From positions 3,100,001 to 3,164,000 of the forward strand of contig OZ005694.1 of NCBI GenBank assembly GCA_963930775.1: a stretch of DNA of 64,000 nucleotides, written 5' to 3'. Under the pieces are notes generated by a model, which had not been told where the DNA came from, made no database searches, and saw only the letters and a list, made by a program, of their open reading frames with translations. The position numbers and the translations under genes were made by a program. The DNA is from Cliona cf. orientalis. Lineage: Eukaryota; Porifera; Demospongiae; Clionaida; Clionaidae. Below are positions 1-12,914 of the stretch, one piece after another. Position 1 is the first letter of the stretch; every line of letters starts with the position of its first letter.

Positions 1-87
1 CGCAACCTTGCAAAGCTTGATTGCTAAAAGTGCATATCAGTGATAATGTCATGCATGTGGCCTAATGATACAGTGTTATAAACTTAC

Positions 88-3000
88 AAGATCTTTTTTC
101 TCTGCTTATGCCTGTGATAGTAGAACCAGACCACACAAATCAATAAAGCTATTGATGTCATCAAGAGGAATAAGATACCTCCTACAGTACTACCAATCAG
201 TACTGTGCTTGACATTGCTGAAAATTAATATTAAAACAATTATTATTGATTTCAGTGTTATATGGTATCCTAGCACTGCAATCTAATAAGCTATAAACTG
301 AGATGAATGACATCTAATTTACTTCCTTTCGTTTGATATTAATTTTGTGGACTTTTTTGGATAGAAATTAGTCTTAATAACATCACCAAGTTTAGCTATG
401 ATTAAAGGGAACATAGTATACTATTATATAATATAACTAGAGCTCTGCACATACCCCGCGCGCACATTACACAGTCTATAGATATACTTTGCTTGGGCTC
501 CTGGTGATATCAGCTAAAAAACTACTGACTCTTGATCTCTCTGCATCAGATCTAGACTAGGTAGATATAGGTAGCTATTTTACATTCTGATTCGATAGGG
601 CTTTACATTCTAGTCTGCGGATAGCTAGCAGCCAAACATAATACCACTACGAGTGCCACTAGCATTGTTGACGATTGGTTCGTTGTGCTTATGAGTCGCT
701 TATGTGCCTAGGCATCGAGAGATGGCAATTTTTGTGCTAACGACGACAACGATGACAATAATAAACGACACGACCGATTACTATGTGCACGGGGTAATTA
801 CATTATGCAGATTAATGAAACAATAATATTAAGCTTTGAGCGAGGTATGTTCCTAATCCAAAAATGGATGAAAATGGTCAGTACAAATCTTTCATGTTTA
901 AATGATTCTTGGACTTAATTCAAAATCATTCAAAAATCATCAATATCTGGATGATTATTGTCTATTAGTCTCTATACAGAGACTGATGTCATCTACCGTA
1001 GATCGGGATATTTTTGCCAGTAACGCTTGTTAAATTTTCGCATAGTCCATGCACGAATGTACGTACATTATTGTAGTAGCAAAATATTTCGCATATTTCA
1101 TTTTCGTCAGGAAAGATCATTGACGAAAAATTTTAATGACGATAATTTCCCGATCTATGATATAATCATCCACTGATTACGGATGTTTTTGAACATCCAA
1201 TAATGGATGATTCCATAATCATCTAATGAATAACATCATCCAAGATACATGTAGTCTTGTGCCCAGCCCCCTTTCACGCACGCGGAGAGAAGGGGTATGG
1301 ATAAACATGTACAGGGGCCGTGTCGCTGAGGAATGTACATGTATGACGTCACGTATTTCTGGTGTGCGTGAATAATAAAGGTGAATAAATTAACATTCCA
1401 TTGGTACCAAGCGTACGAATGTGCACAATCACAATCTGTGCATTCTGTTCATGCCCGCACAGTCATGTGACTTGATCTGTTCATCTGATTGGCGCACAAT
1501 ATACATTACATGGGTGACACGGGCCCTATACACGTTTGTCCAGACCCCTTCTCTCCGTGTGCGTGAAAGGGGGCTGGGCACGAGACTACCAAAAGTGGAT
1601 GATTCTTGTCATCAGTTTAATTTTGGATGCTTCTAGTACTTTGTCCAATAATGCAATTATCATTAATAAAAATAATCCAAACAGCGTACTATGCATATTT
1701 ACATAAATTTAGATGGATAGTTTTTGTAGATGTAATATAATCTACCTCTTTTATTCATATTTAAAACAGCTTGATGTGAAACATGAAGTTTTCGGGTTTC
1801 ATGTATGCAATTTGCCCCTTGATTCTTTGAAGGTTGGTGTTGGCTTGTTCATTAGCTTGAGAGTTAATTGATGCCATAATATCTGAGCTGGCATACCTGT
1901 TCAGAGAATAGCCACTTGAACAGCCAACATGATCACGCCAATGAAAGCAGTCAACCAAAACGTTTGTGCTCTGGAAGTGAATTGGTTGGCGGTTGAGGAT
2001 GTACTGGTACAACTTACAGCTGTTATCATAGAGGATGGTGGTTCAAAACGGGTCAAAAAGATTTCAAAAGGATGTCGTGGGGACTCGTGAGATTGCACTA
2101 CTTCAAACCCATAGCAAATTGCGTGCGGACAGTACAGCGTGAAGATGCCTGGCATTGGGTGGGGTGACTAGGTGAATACTTTTGGCAGGAGTCTGCATCG
2201 TCTGGTATTTGGCTGGAGTTGGTGTGGTCAGCTGCATAGACTGGTATTCCTCAAACTATTGGCAACTTGGGGAAAAAGGATACCGGTAGTTTTTTGTCCG
2301 CTGGTGGTTTCATCCATAATCTGATGACAAGAATCATCCATTATTGGATGAATCTTGTTCCATACTCCATAAACTGACATCCACTTTTGGGTGATGTTTA
2401 TCTAGCATAAGAATCGTCCATAGTTGATGATAAGAATCATCCTACTAGAAACATGCATAAATTGATGAAAAGAATCATCCACTTTTGGATGATGTTTAAA
2501 GAATCATCCATTATTGGATGATTATAGATGGCATCAATCTCTCTATAGTATAGAGACAAATGGACAATAGTCATCCAAATATAGATGATTTTTGAATAAG
2601 TCCAAAGAATCATCCAAACATGGAAGATTAATTTTTGTACCAACCATTTTATCCATTTTTGGATTTTGACTATACCTGTTTGAGCACTTACTGTTACAAC
2701 TTTTTTTATCATTAGCTAGTGTGTATCCATTAGAGCAAGTACAAGAATATGATCCAATGGTATTAGTACAGTTATGAGAACATCCTCCATTGCTAATATC
2801 ACATTCGTCAATATCTGATTCATTTTTTTGAAATGCATGGCTAAACTTTAATAATCATGTAAATATTAGCCAACCTGTACAAGTTATCTGGTCAGAGGTC
2901 AGGTGATACCCTGGATTGCAGGTACACCTAAACCCTCCTATGGTATTGGTACATCGTTGTTGACAGTTGTGCATTTCTTGGCTACATTCATTGATATCTG

Positions 3001-5228
3001 AACATGCTCTTTCATCACTGGAAAGGCTGTATCCACTGTAGCAGCTACACCGGTATGATCCAGCCGTGTTGGTGCAGATTTGAGCACAACCATTAGTACT
3101 TTCACCACATTCATTTATGCCTATTATAAAGCAGATAAAGCTTCATTAATATATACACAAGGAATCGTGCAATCCTGGCTGCAAAGGACTACTGTTATAT
3201 TTTTTATACTAGTGATATTAGAAGTGGGCAGGGTTTCATCCAGGGGGAGCTAAAAATTTGACTTTAATTAAATTAAGCATCAAAATTTAATATCACAATA
3301 AGTCACCAAATCAAACCACAAGCATATTATCAAAATTTATCCAAAACAATCTGGAGGTCCCAAGTGTGATAGCTAAATATGCCAACTCATTTATCGCGCT
3401 CCCCCCCTCCTAAATATTGATTTTGTCGCTAGATGATGGGCACAAAGTAATAATAGGAAGGGTCCAAGTAAGCGGCTGTCGTTCCACTGTAGCTATCAGT
3501 AGCTCATGAGAACAACGTAATTAAATACTGCTATGTTTAATCAATACTTTAACTCATTCGCGTGTATAGCTATAATAATTATTATAGAAATGTTACCATG
3601 AAAGTTGAGAACAAAATATCCATTGCTATCATCAATGAGCCAACGATTCACATCAAAGTCATGTGTTAGTAATTGATAATTATCTGATGAGTCACCAACT
3701 AAGGTCACAATAGTTTCTATACTCCAATCATCATCGTGTTCATTCCCAACAATAGACACCCTCTCGATGTCTGAAGTACTTATGCACCTTTCTGAGAAAC
3801 CAAAGCTAGAAAAAAATAAGTCCCACAGGTCTCCTTTGTTTGCCCTGTAATCATCACCAGGCCTGTTATAAAGTAATACTGTTCGTACATCCCCGTTCAA
3901 TTGAATCCGTACACTGAAATCGGACTGTGATCCAGCACCGCTTAAACCTGATGTGAATGCCATGATATAGAGCCGAGACAAACATGAATCTGAAAACCAA
4001 TAGAGGTGATAAACTATAACAGGAGTACATTACAATGACTATAAAGTGGAAACCATGATACAAGCAGCTGAAGTGAGCTGTCCACCTCCTAACAATCCTA
4101 ATTCATGAATGAACAGTTACTAGTACCCAACAAATACCTGAACTGGCACTATTTCTTGACAGTGTTAGTATAAAATTTCTATGCTCAAGATCTTCGTTGT
4201 CATCAATCCAGCGATTCACACTGAAATCTTGTGTAAGTAGTTGAATTTTATTGTCAGTATCTCGAACTAATGTTACAATAGATTCAATGTTCCATCCATC
4301 ATTTCCATTTGCATCAACGGACACCCTCGTAATCGCATGAAGAGTTATGCAGCTAGGAAGATTGAACTCCCACAAATCCCCTTTATCATTTCTTATCTGC
4401 AAGAGAAATAATAGGGGTCAGTGGGAAAAGGTGATAAGTCCTATATTAGCAACTTTGAGTAAACAGGCATTAAAGTTTGGGCATAATATGTTAGTTATTG
4501 CCCTTATCTCTGTTTTGGAGCAACAAAACTTATTTAAAATTCCTTTGCACACAAAGCATATTTGCACATACAGGTACAGTCAGCAGTTCAATGTCTTAGG
4601 AAACTGACTGCATTTTCAATCTGAATTGTCATTTGCATCAGAAGCAGTCTGCTAGTGTGTATACATTAATTGTCAGATATGCTCCTTTTTGGCCATCCAA
4701 AAGTATATAAATGAATATTTATGCCCTAAGGTCCCTTTTCTCAGAGCAGATCGCAATTATTACAGATCACCCAAAAACATTGCGCATGTGTGCTTCAAAT
4801 ACTGCGTGCAAACAGTAGATGCATCAGTTGATTTCACTAGTAGCATACAAAACTCCATTTCATCACAGTATGAAAGTTTCAACTGACCCCTTCATTTCCA
4901 GGCCGATCGTATAGTGTCATTGTTAGCACACTTCCATCATATTCAAGCTCAATATTGTGATAATTTTCTGTATAAGCGTATACTAGACCAGATGTAAATG
5001 CCATCACATATAGCACTGATAAACAAGCATCTAGAGAATATTGATATGAAAATTATAATGGTCATAATAATAATACTTAACCTACGGCCTACTTGATGCA
5101 TCATCTCTCCTTTCCACCATGTGTAGGTGAGTACTGTCCAGCAACTGATTGTTCATTTTATATTGTTCGCCCCCAGTGCACTGAAGAAAGAGTGAAGCAA
5201 AGACGATACACATCATGTCCATCATCAT
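88..5228 (-). CDS. Receptor-like protein 1: signal peptide, two PLAT-like domains, EGF repeats, transmembrane segment (3' end beyond window)
   Basis: Exons on the minus strand: 5228-5093, 5030-4888, 4396-4138, 3989-3597, 3120-2875, 2814-2692, 217-88. All junctions are GT-AG and the phases agree, giving about 476 residues before the window edge. Exon 1 starts at three ATGs followed by the hydrophobic run [11 protein letters not shown], a signal peptide. Residues about 46-180 and 181-311 are two PLAT/LH2-like beta-sandwiches. Both carry KGDLWE/D, ITRVSV or IERVSI, W.IE.IVTLV and the closing DF.VNRW. Residues 312-434 hold three EGF modules of calcium-binding type (INEC, DINEC, DIDEC). Residues about 439-465 form a membrane helix followed by the basic stop-transfer RHKQRKK. 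The likely role is a surface receptor or adhesion protein; the ligand is unknown. Domains are recognised by eye. The paralogue at 8662-13667 shares exon phases and an identical exon 1 length (136 nt). Confidence 0.78.
994..1160. repeat. Short MITE, family TACCGTAGATCGGGA
   Basis: It opens with TACCGTAGATCGGGA and closes with the near reverse complement TTTCCCGATCTATGA. The interior holds further inverted pairs of TTTTCG words. A second member of the same family is at 61846-62022 in the intron of the PDZ gene. TA-like ends suggest a Tc1/mariner-type non-autonomous element. Confidence 0.55.
1252..1588. repeat. Palindromic MITE with 45-bp inverted ends
   Basis: Arms 1252-1296 and 1544-1588 are reverse complements with about two mismatches (TAGTCTTGTGCCCAG / CACGAGACTA). 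The pairing continues more weakly inward, past AACATGTACAGGGGCC / GGGCCCTATACACG. The element is nested in the 856-2665 element. It is GC-richer than its surroundings and has no coding capacity. Confidence 0.65.
4414..4890. repeat. Small inverted-repeat element forming almost all of an intron
   Basis: It begins GGGGTCAGT and ends ACTGACCCC on the plus strand. It nearly coincides with the intron 4397-4887 of receptor gene 1, whose donor GTCAGT lies inside the terminal repeat. The three sister PLAT exons at 3597-3989, 10431-12951 and 13076-13474 have no intron at this position. No clear target duplication was found, so the mobile origin is inferred. Confidence 0.45.
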
Positions 5229-6299
5229 TGCAATTCTTTAGCTTATTCTGTCTTGACTTTGATCTTCAGTAAGCTGATGGAAGATGTTTGATGCAAGACC
5301 TATTCACTGAGACCTTTGCCAGCTTTTAACGCTTGTGCAGGCATATGAGAGCTTCCACACAAATAATGCTAAATATCTTTGACTGTTGATGCAGAGCACT
5401 AATGCTCATGATCACGTTTAGCCCAGTAGCTAAAAAGATATGCATTTCATTACCCATGCAATGCTATATTATAATATTATGTATAAATGCAATGAACTTG
5501 AACTACCTATACACTTATTTTATTACTACATACTATATCAAAAGCACATGATACAGTTTTTTAAATGTGCGGTTTTTTCTGATAAAGATCATCAACCGGG
5601 TTCCAGTAATCGTTCATGCTGCATGTACACATGTCTACCTTAATTGATAGTATCCCCTGGACAATGTCAGTGTAACAAATTCCACTAGCTAGCTATAGCT
5701 ATAACAACAGTTACAATCACCTAAATTAAATATGATAGCTATCTTACTAAGCATTTTAGTGGCTACTGGTGTGTGGAGTAGCTAGCTAATCTTAAACCTT
5801 ATTGCTTGCTATTCACATCTCTATAAATATTATTGTTGCGTTCTTGAGTTTGCTTTCAGTTAATTCATTGGCACACTACATCGCCAGTACATCTCAGTGG
5901 AGGTGTGAAGCGAGTTAAATAAATCATAAATTATATTAGTAGCTAACTGTAGTGATATACTTGTATAATTATATCAAGACAAATATCAGGATTTCAAGCT
6001 ATGGGATTTCTAATGCTCAAGTGTACGAGCTCGAGATTTCAAGCCAGATACATAGCTACCCCTTACCCCAATCTTTGTAAAAGTTTCACACATAATAGTA
6101 TTATTATAATATACATTATGTGTGAAGTTCCTATACAAAATCTCATCACTTGATATCTTCATTAAATCCCATCTGAGATCTTAAAATTTTGAAATCTTGA
6201 GCTTGTACGCGTTGCCAACCCTGGATTAGAGTGGCAAAACACTAGCTAGTAAAATTAATGTTTTTTTATGAGATTAAGGCATACCTAGTAGGTGCTATA
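5229..6299. other. Upstream region of receptor gene 1, nothing else recognised
   Basis: This is AT-rich sequence 5' of receptor gene 1. Short open frames (for example 5440-5643) lack homology, splice support or a conserved counterpart upstream of the paralogue. A promoter for receptor gene 1 should lie near 5230-5300, but no TATA box stands out. Confidence 0.4.
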
Positions 6300-7115
6300 G
6301 TGGAACCCCAACCAACCCTGTGCATTAAGAGTGGAAACACTAACAAATCTGCGTATTAAACATACCTTCAGAGGTAGTGTGGTGGAATATTAATAGCTAT
6401 TTTTGTTAAGCTTAGTACCTCTAGCACCTCTAGAGGGTAGTGCAGTGGAAACACTAACAATTATTTTACTATGCGCATGCAACTCAAAAGGTAGTGTGGT
6501 GGAAACACTAACAAATTTGTGCATTAAATATGCATCTCTGAAGGTGACGTGGTGGAAATATCAACAGCTATTTTTGTTAAGCTTATATGCACCTCTGGCA
6601 CCTCTAGAGGGTAGTGCAGTGGAACCACTAGTACCGGTAATTATGGTATGCGCATGCAACTCTAAAGGTAGTGTGGTGGAAACGCTAACAAATTTGTGCA
6701 CTAAATACACCTCTGGAGGTGATGTGGTGGAAATATCAACAGCTATTTTTGTTAAGCTTATGCACCTCTAGAGCGTAGTGCAGTGGAACCACTAACAATT
6801 ATTTTGCTATGCGCATGCAACTCTGAAGGTAGTGTGGTGGAAACACTAACAAATTTGTGCATTAAATACACCTCTGAAGGTGATTTGGTGGAAATTTTAA
6901 GAGCTATTTTTATTAAATTTATATGCACCTCTAGCACCTCTAGAGTGCTACTAGTGCAGTGGAAACACTAACAAGTATTTTGTTATGCGCGTGCAACTCT
7001 AAAGGTAGTGTGGTGGAAACACTAACAAACTTGTGCACTAAATATACCTCTGGAGGTGATGTGGTGGAAATATTAACAATTTTGTGTGCTAAGTTTATGG
7101 ACCTTTGGAGGTATA
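6300..7115 (+). repeat. Higher-order tandem repeat (about 55-bp monomers in trimers of about 160-185 bp)
   Basis: The core GGTAGTGTGGTGGAAA recurs throughout with CACTAACAA after it. Three monomer types alternate: one with GTGCAGTGGAAAC and TATGCGCATGC, one with GTGTGGTGGAAAC and TTTGTGCA, and one with GATGTGGTGGAAA and GCTATTTTTGTTAAG. The trimer restarts near 6432, 6617, 6779 and 6955. The reading frames crossing it are produced by the repeat and are not genes. Related degenerate monomers occur at 14400-14690, upstream of the second receptor gene. Confidence 0.8.
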
Positions 7116-7789
7116 CAGTGTTTTTGTAATTAATCCATAGGCTAGAGAGGAAGTGGGCATGTCCCGTATGTGTGCCTGTTGCTAAAGTGGCTTGCAACTA
7201 ATTGTATAGCAATAATATTATTGTGTATCACATGTAACATCACAGGAAGTGATATTGTGCTCATAATCTACCTCATACAGATTGTTATAATTATATACCT
7301 TGAAGCAATTGGAATTCATGCTATATCTCAGCATCTGCTGCCCTGCACTTAGCTACTAAGGATTTAGACTGGTCACTATTCATGAAGTTGTGCATACAGC
7401 AAAATGTCATGATAGTGATTGTAAACTACTATGCAGTAGTGCAAGTTGCACGTTGAGTTATGGTGTAAACTTGTCTTCAGACCTATTACACAATAATAAT
7501 GTGCAATTACGTGTATTATAGATGTGCATTTTAATTTTTAAAGTAGGCACGCATGAGAACTTCAATTCAGGAAGATATTATAAATAATGGTCATTACCTA
7601 ATGGTAATCTCGTGAGCCAGCCCCTCCTACAAATGTATGATATCATAACTAAGTCTTGATAGCTAAATTCATGGATTTCTTTATTGACTCTGTTTTCGAT
7701 CTGGAAACGATGTTAATTACTGACAATACTCAGTCTACTCAAACAAAGATTTATATTAGTAGCTAAATGAAATTTGCATGTCCTTAGCA
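7116..7789. other. Intergenic, nothing recognised
   Basis: AT-rich sequence between the tandem repeat and the decayed secreted-protein copy. No gene, inverted repeat or RNA was identified. Confidence 0.4.
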
Positions 7790-8640
7790 AGAATTTCGGG
7801 GATGCATGGGTGGACAATCATAGCGGGGTCAGACCGTCTTGTTTGTTTAATTACGGAATTCAAATAAAAGCAATGATTATTATGGTAGTAGATAAAATTT
7901 AAGCAAAAGGTATATACTGCATCAGCAATGCTAACTTAAGATTCATTCTGAGCATGAGTAGGACCATGAAGGACCAACCGTGGCAGTGTCCCTCTTGGCC
8001 ACATTATAGAACACATCATTGCTACAGGTTTTAATAGAATTTTAGCATCAAATTACTAGTTGGAGGAACAAGGGGATACCACACCCAAACTACTGATGGT
8101 TTTTCTACTAGTAATGACATTGAAGGACACTACATGGATGGTGTCAGTCTGACATACAGTTGCATCTGCGGGTCAACCAGAGTCATCTCAGTACCCCTGT
8201 CCAGATTTCGGTGGTGCTGCTGCGTCAAACTTTGTTGGTGAAGACTACTTTTGTGCATCTGGTGATGAGCCAGGATTTACCAGTGATGGAGAAAATCCCC
8301 TACTTTTCTATAAGGATCTTGGTGAGCCTACAATGGCAGACTTGGAGCTGCGACTCTGCACTTCAACTAAGATAAATGAAATGGTTGGATTTGATAAATC
8401 GATATGTACATTCAATGAATGAACACGGTATTGTAATAATGGACATGATTAGAAACTGTAATGGTGTGAACATTAAGATTTATTTAGGTTAGATCAATTT
8501 GATGCATTTTTTCTGTACACACCATTAAAATTGATATTGAATATTATAGTAAAGAATAATTATTAGGGACAAAATTAATCATGAATAATAATAATAATTT
8601 ATTATTATAGAAATTTCAAGTTCGCTTCTACAATTAATCA
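7790..8640 (+). pseudogene. Decayed fourth copy of the secreted-protein gene
   Basis: Sequence 7790-8045 matches the upstream flank of the genes at 18409, 24627 and 38777. It then jumps directly to the middle of their third exon (TTGGAGGAA...), so the promoter, signal peptide and first two exons are missing. The exon remainder (about 8055-8425) has lost 29 nt covering the segment that reads NPRKHVWSF in the whole copies, which breaks the frame. The 3' flank to about 8640 again matches. It lies just downstream of receptor gene 2 (stop at 8662). This suggests that the ancestral arrangement was secreted gene next to receptor gene before the triplication at 16-49 kb. Confidence 0.8.
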
Positions 8641-9057
8641 CCGTCAAGCTCAATTTTTTAATTACATGCATTCATAAGTATGTTCATCTTGAAATTCAGT
8701 TTCATAGCAGCTCTCATCTTTGGTGCCATTATTAATTTTTTTAGTAGGTATCTCAATGGACCGAGCAGTGGAAGATGTCTTTATCAGTACCGAACAATTC
8801 TTCTTAGTGCACAAGTAGACACAAATACTTGTCATAGTAAGAGTCACTACAGCGATCACCACTACTGTCGCCACCACAATTACAACAATTTTCATCCCTA
8901 TGTGTGAAAATATTTGCACTTGAATAAGAATGTTTAACTTGGTAAACTGTAACTGTAAAATCCTCGATAAAACATCCACACTGATAATAGTAGCTAGCTA
9001 CATCAGCTATGTGTTTGCATGAGCCAAGTACATAATATAGTATCAGTTATATAATAG

Positions 9058-9192
9058 TTAGACACTGCTTAGGAGGTTTCTACGTGATTTAGAAGATCCG
9101 AAGGGCTCTATGTAGAATCCCGAGCGAAGTGAGGGTTCTACTGAGCCCTGAGGTCTTCTAAATCACGTAGAAACTGACTAAATAGTGTCTAA
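9058..9192. repeat. Palindromic MITE in intron of receptor gene 2
   Basis: The ends GTTAGACACTG and TAGTGTCTAAC are followed by arms containing TTTCTACGTGATTTAGAAG and its reverse complement (about 50 bp, few mismatches). Part of the same family lies at about 16985-17040 and 37325-37380. The flanking 9200-9430 also matches 17040-17215 in reverse orientation, so a larger repeat may exist. Confidence 0.6.
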
Positions 9193-10790
9193 CAACTTTA
9201 GATTCAAGCAACAATGCCCATAGGCTTAAGCGTGGCATATAAACTGCTGCCTAGCAACAATCCTAACCATAGGCAACAATTTTTTACAGGTTTATATGAA
9301 AAATTTACAGGTCTATATGAGCTTTTTACAGGATTATATGGGAAATAGCTCACCTGCTCCTGACCAATCAGATCACAGTATTTGTTACAACTAGGATCTA
9401 AATAGATCTCAATGCAAATTTGTTTTACCTTCATCTATTGATGATGATCCCTCTTGCTGACATGATTTCCGATCACTAGAAAGGTTGTATCCACTGATAC
9501 AACTACACTGGAATGATCCATTTGTGTTTATGCAAATTTGAGCACAGCTGTCAATGTTTCCCTCACATTCATCAATATCTATCAGGAGTATATTATTATA
9601 GGCATTGTAAGACTGGCATCAATCAATAATTTAATGCTATCATTGCAGAATAACGTTACTATAATAGAGTTCAATATAGAAACAGCCAAAGATTCTCTGC
9701 ACAACTAGCAGAAAATTGGGTCAAAGCTGGGAGATGGGTTAACAATCATAATAATAATTATTATTATAGTGGGGCACTTTTGTCAAACTGTAATAATTGT
9801 TAATTAGCTATAATATTAATAGTACTTACCTTCACAGTGTTTGAGATTGTCAGCTAGTATGTATCCAGAATTGCATGTGCACTGATATGATCCAGGTGTA
9901 TTAATACAACCATGAGCACATCCTTCACTCCATACCATACATTCATTGATATCTAAAATTATATTAATACATAAAATGCATATTGCCACTACAAAAGTGC
10001 TGCTATAGCTATAGTATACCTAACCTGTACATGTCCTCTGATCAGAGTTCAGCTGATACCCTGGTTTGCAGGTACACGTAAACCCTCCTATGCTGTTGAC
10101 ACAGCCTTGTTGGCAGCTGTGTGTTTCTAGGCTACATTCGTTGATATCTGAGCAAGATTATAAGAATTTAGGTACCATCAATAGGACTATTAATCATCGG
10201 AGAATATCCATGAAATCCTGACCATCCCTGGTATAATCATAAAAGGCGAGATTCTAAATCTTATTCAGTAGCATGCATGGTGTTACCATTAATTTAAAGT
10301 GTTTAGTATTAAGTGGGAATGGATATTATGTAAAATTTATGATATAGGAAGTTAACAGCTATTCCACTGGCTGTAGTTCCATGCATGTATGCATTGTGTG
10401 TTAGCACTAGTAGGTATGGAGCTACTATACCAGCAAAGTTAAGATCAAAACGTCTGTGTTCAGAGTCTGTATTGTGGCCATTGATCCAACGATTCACATC
10501 AAAGTCATGTGTTAGTACTTGATAATTATTTGATGAATCATCAACCAAGGTTACAATAGTCTCTATATTCCAATCATCTGATTCAATACCACTATCAACA
10601 ATAGATATCCTCTCTATCTCTGAAATCTTAATGCAGTTTTCAGAGAAACCAAATGAAGAAAACAACAATTCCCACAGGTCTCCTTTGTTGAATTGAAAGT
10701 CATTCCCCAGCCTGTCATAAAGTAGTGAGGTTCGTACTTCCCCATTCAATTGGATTTGAACACTGAAATCTGAGTCTGATCCGGCATTGC

Positions 10791-12914
10791 TTTTTTTTTT
10801 TTTTTTTTTTTTCTCTATAATGTTTCTGCATTGAATAATATGCATGGACACACAAGTAGCCCTAGGCTAATAAGTAAGTGTACCCTATAATTATATACTA
10901 GAGTATTTAAATGAAAGTTATAGTGTTATATATAAAAATGAAATCGCATACTTTTTAAAAGTTTGGATAGATGCACATTCGGTAACCTCACTAGGAAGAC
11001 TATTCCAATTTGCGATGGTATTTGGAAAATAGGAGCTCTGATACGAGTTGGTTCTACACTGCAGCAGGGAAAACATCTGTTTACATGTTGAGCGGGTGTT
11101 GTAGCTATGTGTATGCTGTTGGAGCGGTGGGTCATGAAAGTCAGTAAAACCTCTTGAAATCTTAAAAAGGTGGCACAGACTAGTCAACATACGACGCTTC
11201 TGCAGAGATGGTAGATTAGAGATAGATAGCAGATCCTCGTAATCTGTGTCCCATGACTTTAGGCAAACTCGCAGTGCAAACCTCTGGACTCTCTCCAGTT
11301 GATCAATTTCACCCTTTAAGTTGGGGTTCCAAACAGCCGAAGCGTACTCTAAATGTGGGCGAATGAAACAGCAGTAGAGTCTCAGCAAGGTGGGAGAAGA
11401 GGCATGTTGATAGAATCGCCTATATAGGAGTCCAATAAGTTTTCTGGTCTTATTGCAATTAGCACTAATATGGGAAGACCAAGAGAGATTGGTGGTAAGA
11501 GTAATTCCAAGATATCTATAACTCTGCACTCTATCCAGGATTACACCATTCAGAATTACCTGTGGAGGAGTGGACATATTCGATCTTTTTCTTGATATCA
11601 GCATTGTTTTACATTTAGTAGCATTAAATTTAAGTTTCTTCTCCAGAATGCATGCAGATGTAGCGTCAACATCCTCTTGAAGATGGGCATAATCAGCAGC
11701 AGTTTTGATGATACGATAGAGTGCTATATCGTCCGCGAACATGTTTACATCACTTCCAGAAGAGATGCGAGTAGTAATATCATTAATATATGTTATGAAA
11801 AGAAGAGGGCCCAAGACTGATCCCTGTGGAACACCAGACACAACGGGTAGGCAGTTAGAGCTGGCACCATCAACACATACAAACTGAGATCTATTAGAAA
11901 GATAATTCCTTATCCATTGTAGAAGATATGGATCCAGTCCAAGTTCATGTAATTTGGCAAGCAAAAGCGAGTGTGGCACAGTGTCAAACGCTTTTGAGAC
12001 ATCAAAAAATACCACACACACTTCATATCCTTGGTCTAGAGCTCTTTGCCAGTCATCCACAACTTTAATCAGTGCTGATACGGTTGATCGGTTAGACATG
12101 AAACCCCACTGTCTAGAAGATATCGGTGCATTCGACCTTAAAAACTCTTCAACGATGCTTTTAATATGACGCTCAATAAGTTTGCTAACAATTGGCAGCA
12201 CAGAAATGGGACGGTAACCAGATGGGAGTGAGTCATTGGTTCCCTTAGGTATTGGCGTAATCCTACCTATCTTCCAGTCAGCGGGAATTGTACCAGTTGA
12301 TATTGAATGATTATACAGTTTATGTAGTGGATCAGCAATACTTAGAGACGTACATTTAAGCATTTTTGATGAGATTCCATCACACCCGGTGGATTTGGTA
12401 GTATCAAGATTCGAGAGTAGCTCAAAAACTGATTCCTCAGTGCATAACAACTCAGCTGGGCACTCATCTGGGGGAAGGGGGATCATTGGTGGATCCATCA
12501 AAGTTGACTGACTATGGTTGAAACAGGTGTAGAAAAATTTGTTTAAAGTAGTAGCTTTATCCAGATTAGAATCAATTATTTTAGCATCATCTATATCCTG
12601 TAATGCAGGAATACGTGACGAGGAGCACTCTTGGTTGAGTAATCGAATAGTTTTCCAAAAATTTTTTGCATCCACATTATTAAGGTGTTGGTCAAAGAAA
12701 TGCTGTTTTCCATCTCTCAGCATACGCACAACCTGGTTTCTCTTTTGATTGTATTTGGCACGGTCAGCTGGTTTTCCTGTAGCTTTAGCAGTACGAAACA
12801 GGATGTCTCTTTTCTTGATGGCATTGAGAATTTCCTTGCTTATCCAAGGCAAGCCCTTCTTAACTTTAGCAGCAGTATGGGGCATACAGAGTTCCATTAC
12901 TTGTAGAAAGTAGG
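10791..12914 (-). mobile_element. 5'-truncated LINE (non-LTR retrotransposon) with intact reverse transcriptase frame
   Basis: The minus strand carries one uninterrupted frame of 659 codons from 12897 to 10918. In order, it holds the endonuclease-to-RT linker (residues 1-150), RT motifs PIPKG, GYRPISVLP, FFDVSKAFD (297-305), GVPQGSVLGP (355-364) and the catalytic FADD (387-390), then the thumb/connection and a C-terminal W..LP..V motif. The endonuclease half is absent. A 3' region of about 105 bp follows, then 22 As (plus-strand Ts 10791-10812). The C-terminal style resembles CR1/L2/Jockey-group elements, but the poly(A) tail is unusual for CR1, so the clade is left open. Absence of stops implies recent insertion. 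No clear target duplication is visible. Confidence 0.88.

Larger units (their letters stand above)
856..2665. mobile_element. Long terminal-inverted-repeat element in intron of receptor gene 1
   Basis: The left arm (about 856-1000) and right arm (about 2515-2665) are imperfect reverse complements over roughly 150 bp. Both contain ATCCAAAAATGGAT and copies of the word ATCATCCA, which is also scattered through 2290-2520. No transposase is seen inside. Short reading frames at 1761-2155 look like chance. Two smaller inverted-repeat elements (994-1160, 1252-1588) lie inside it, so it was a landing site for later insertions. It fills most of the intron between the last EGF exon and the transmembrane exon. 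The remaining intron sequence (218-855) shows nothing recognisable. Confidence 0.6.

Noticed and set aside
1761-2155. Minus-strand frames with a hydrophobic stretch ([14 protein letters not shown]), a possible membrane exon of receptor gene 1
   Set aside because: They lie inside the inverted-repeat element, lack good splice sites in the right phase, and a better membrane exon exists at 88-217.
6403-6971. Open frames of 122 and 62 codons
   Set aside because: They are generated by the tandem repeat; the protein repeats the same words and has no start, splice or domain support.
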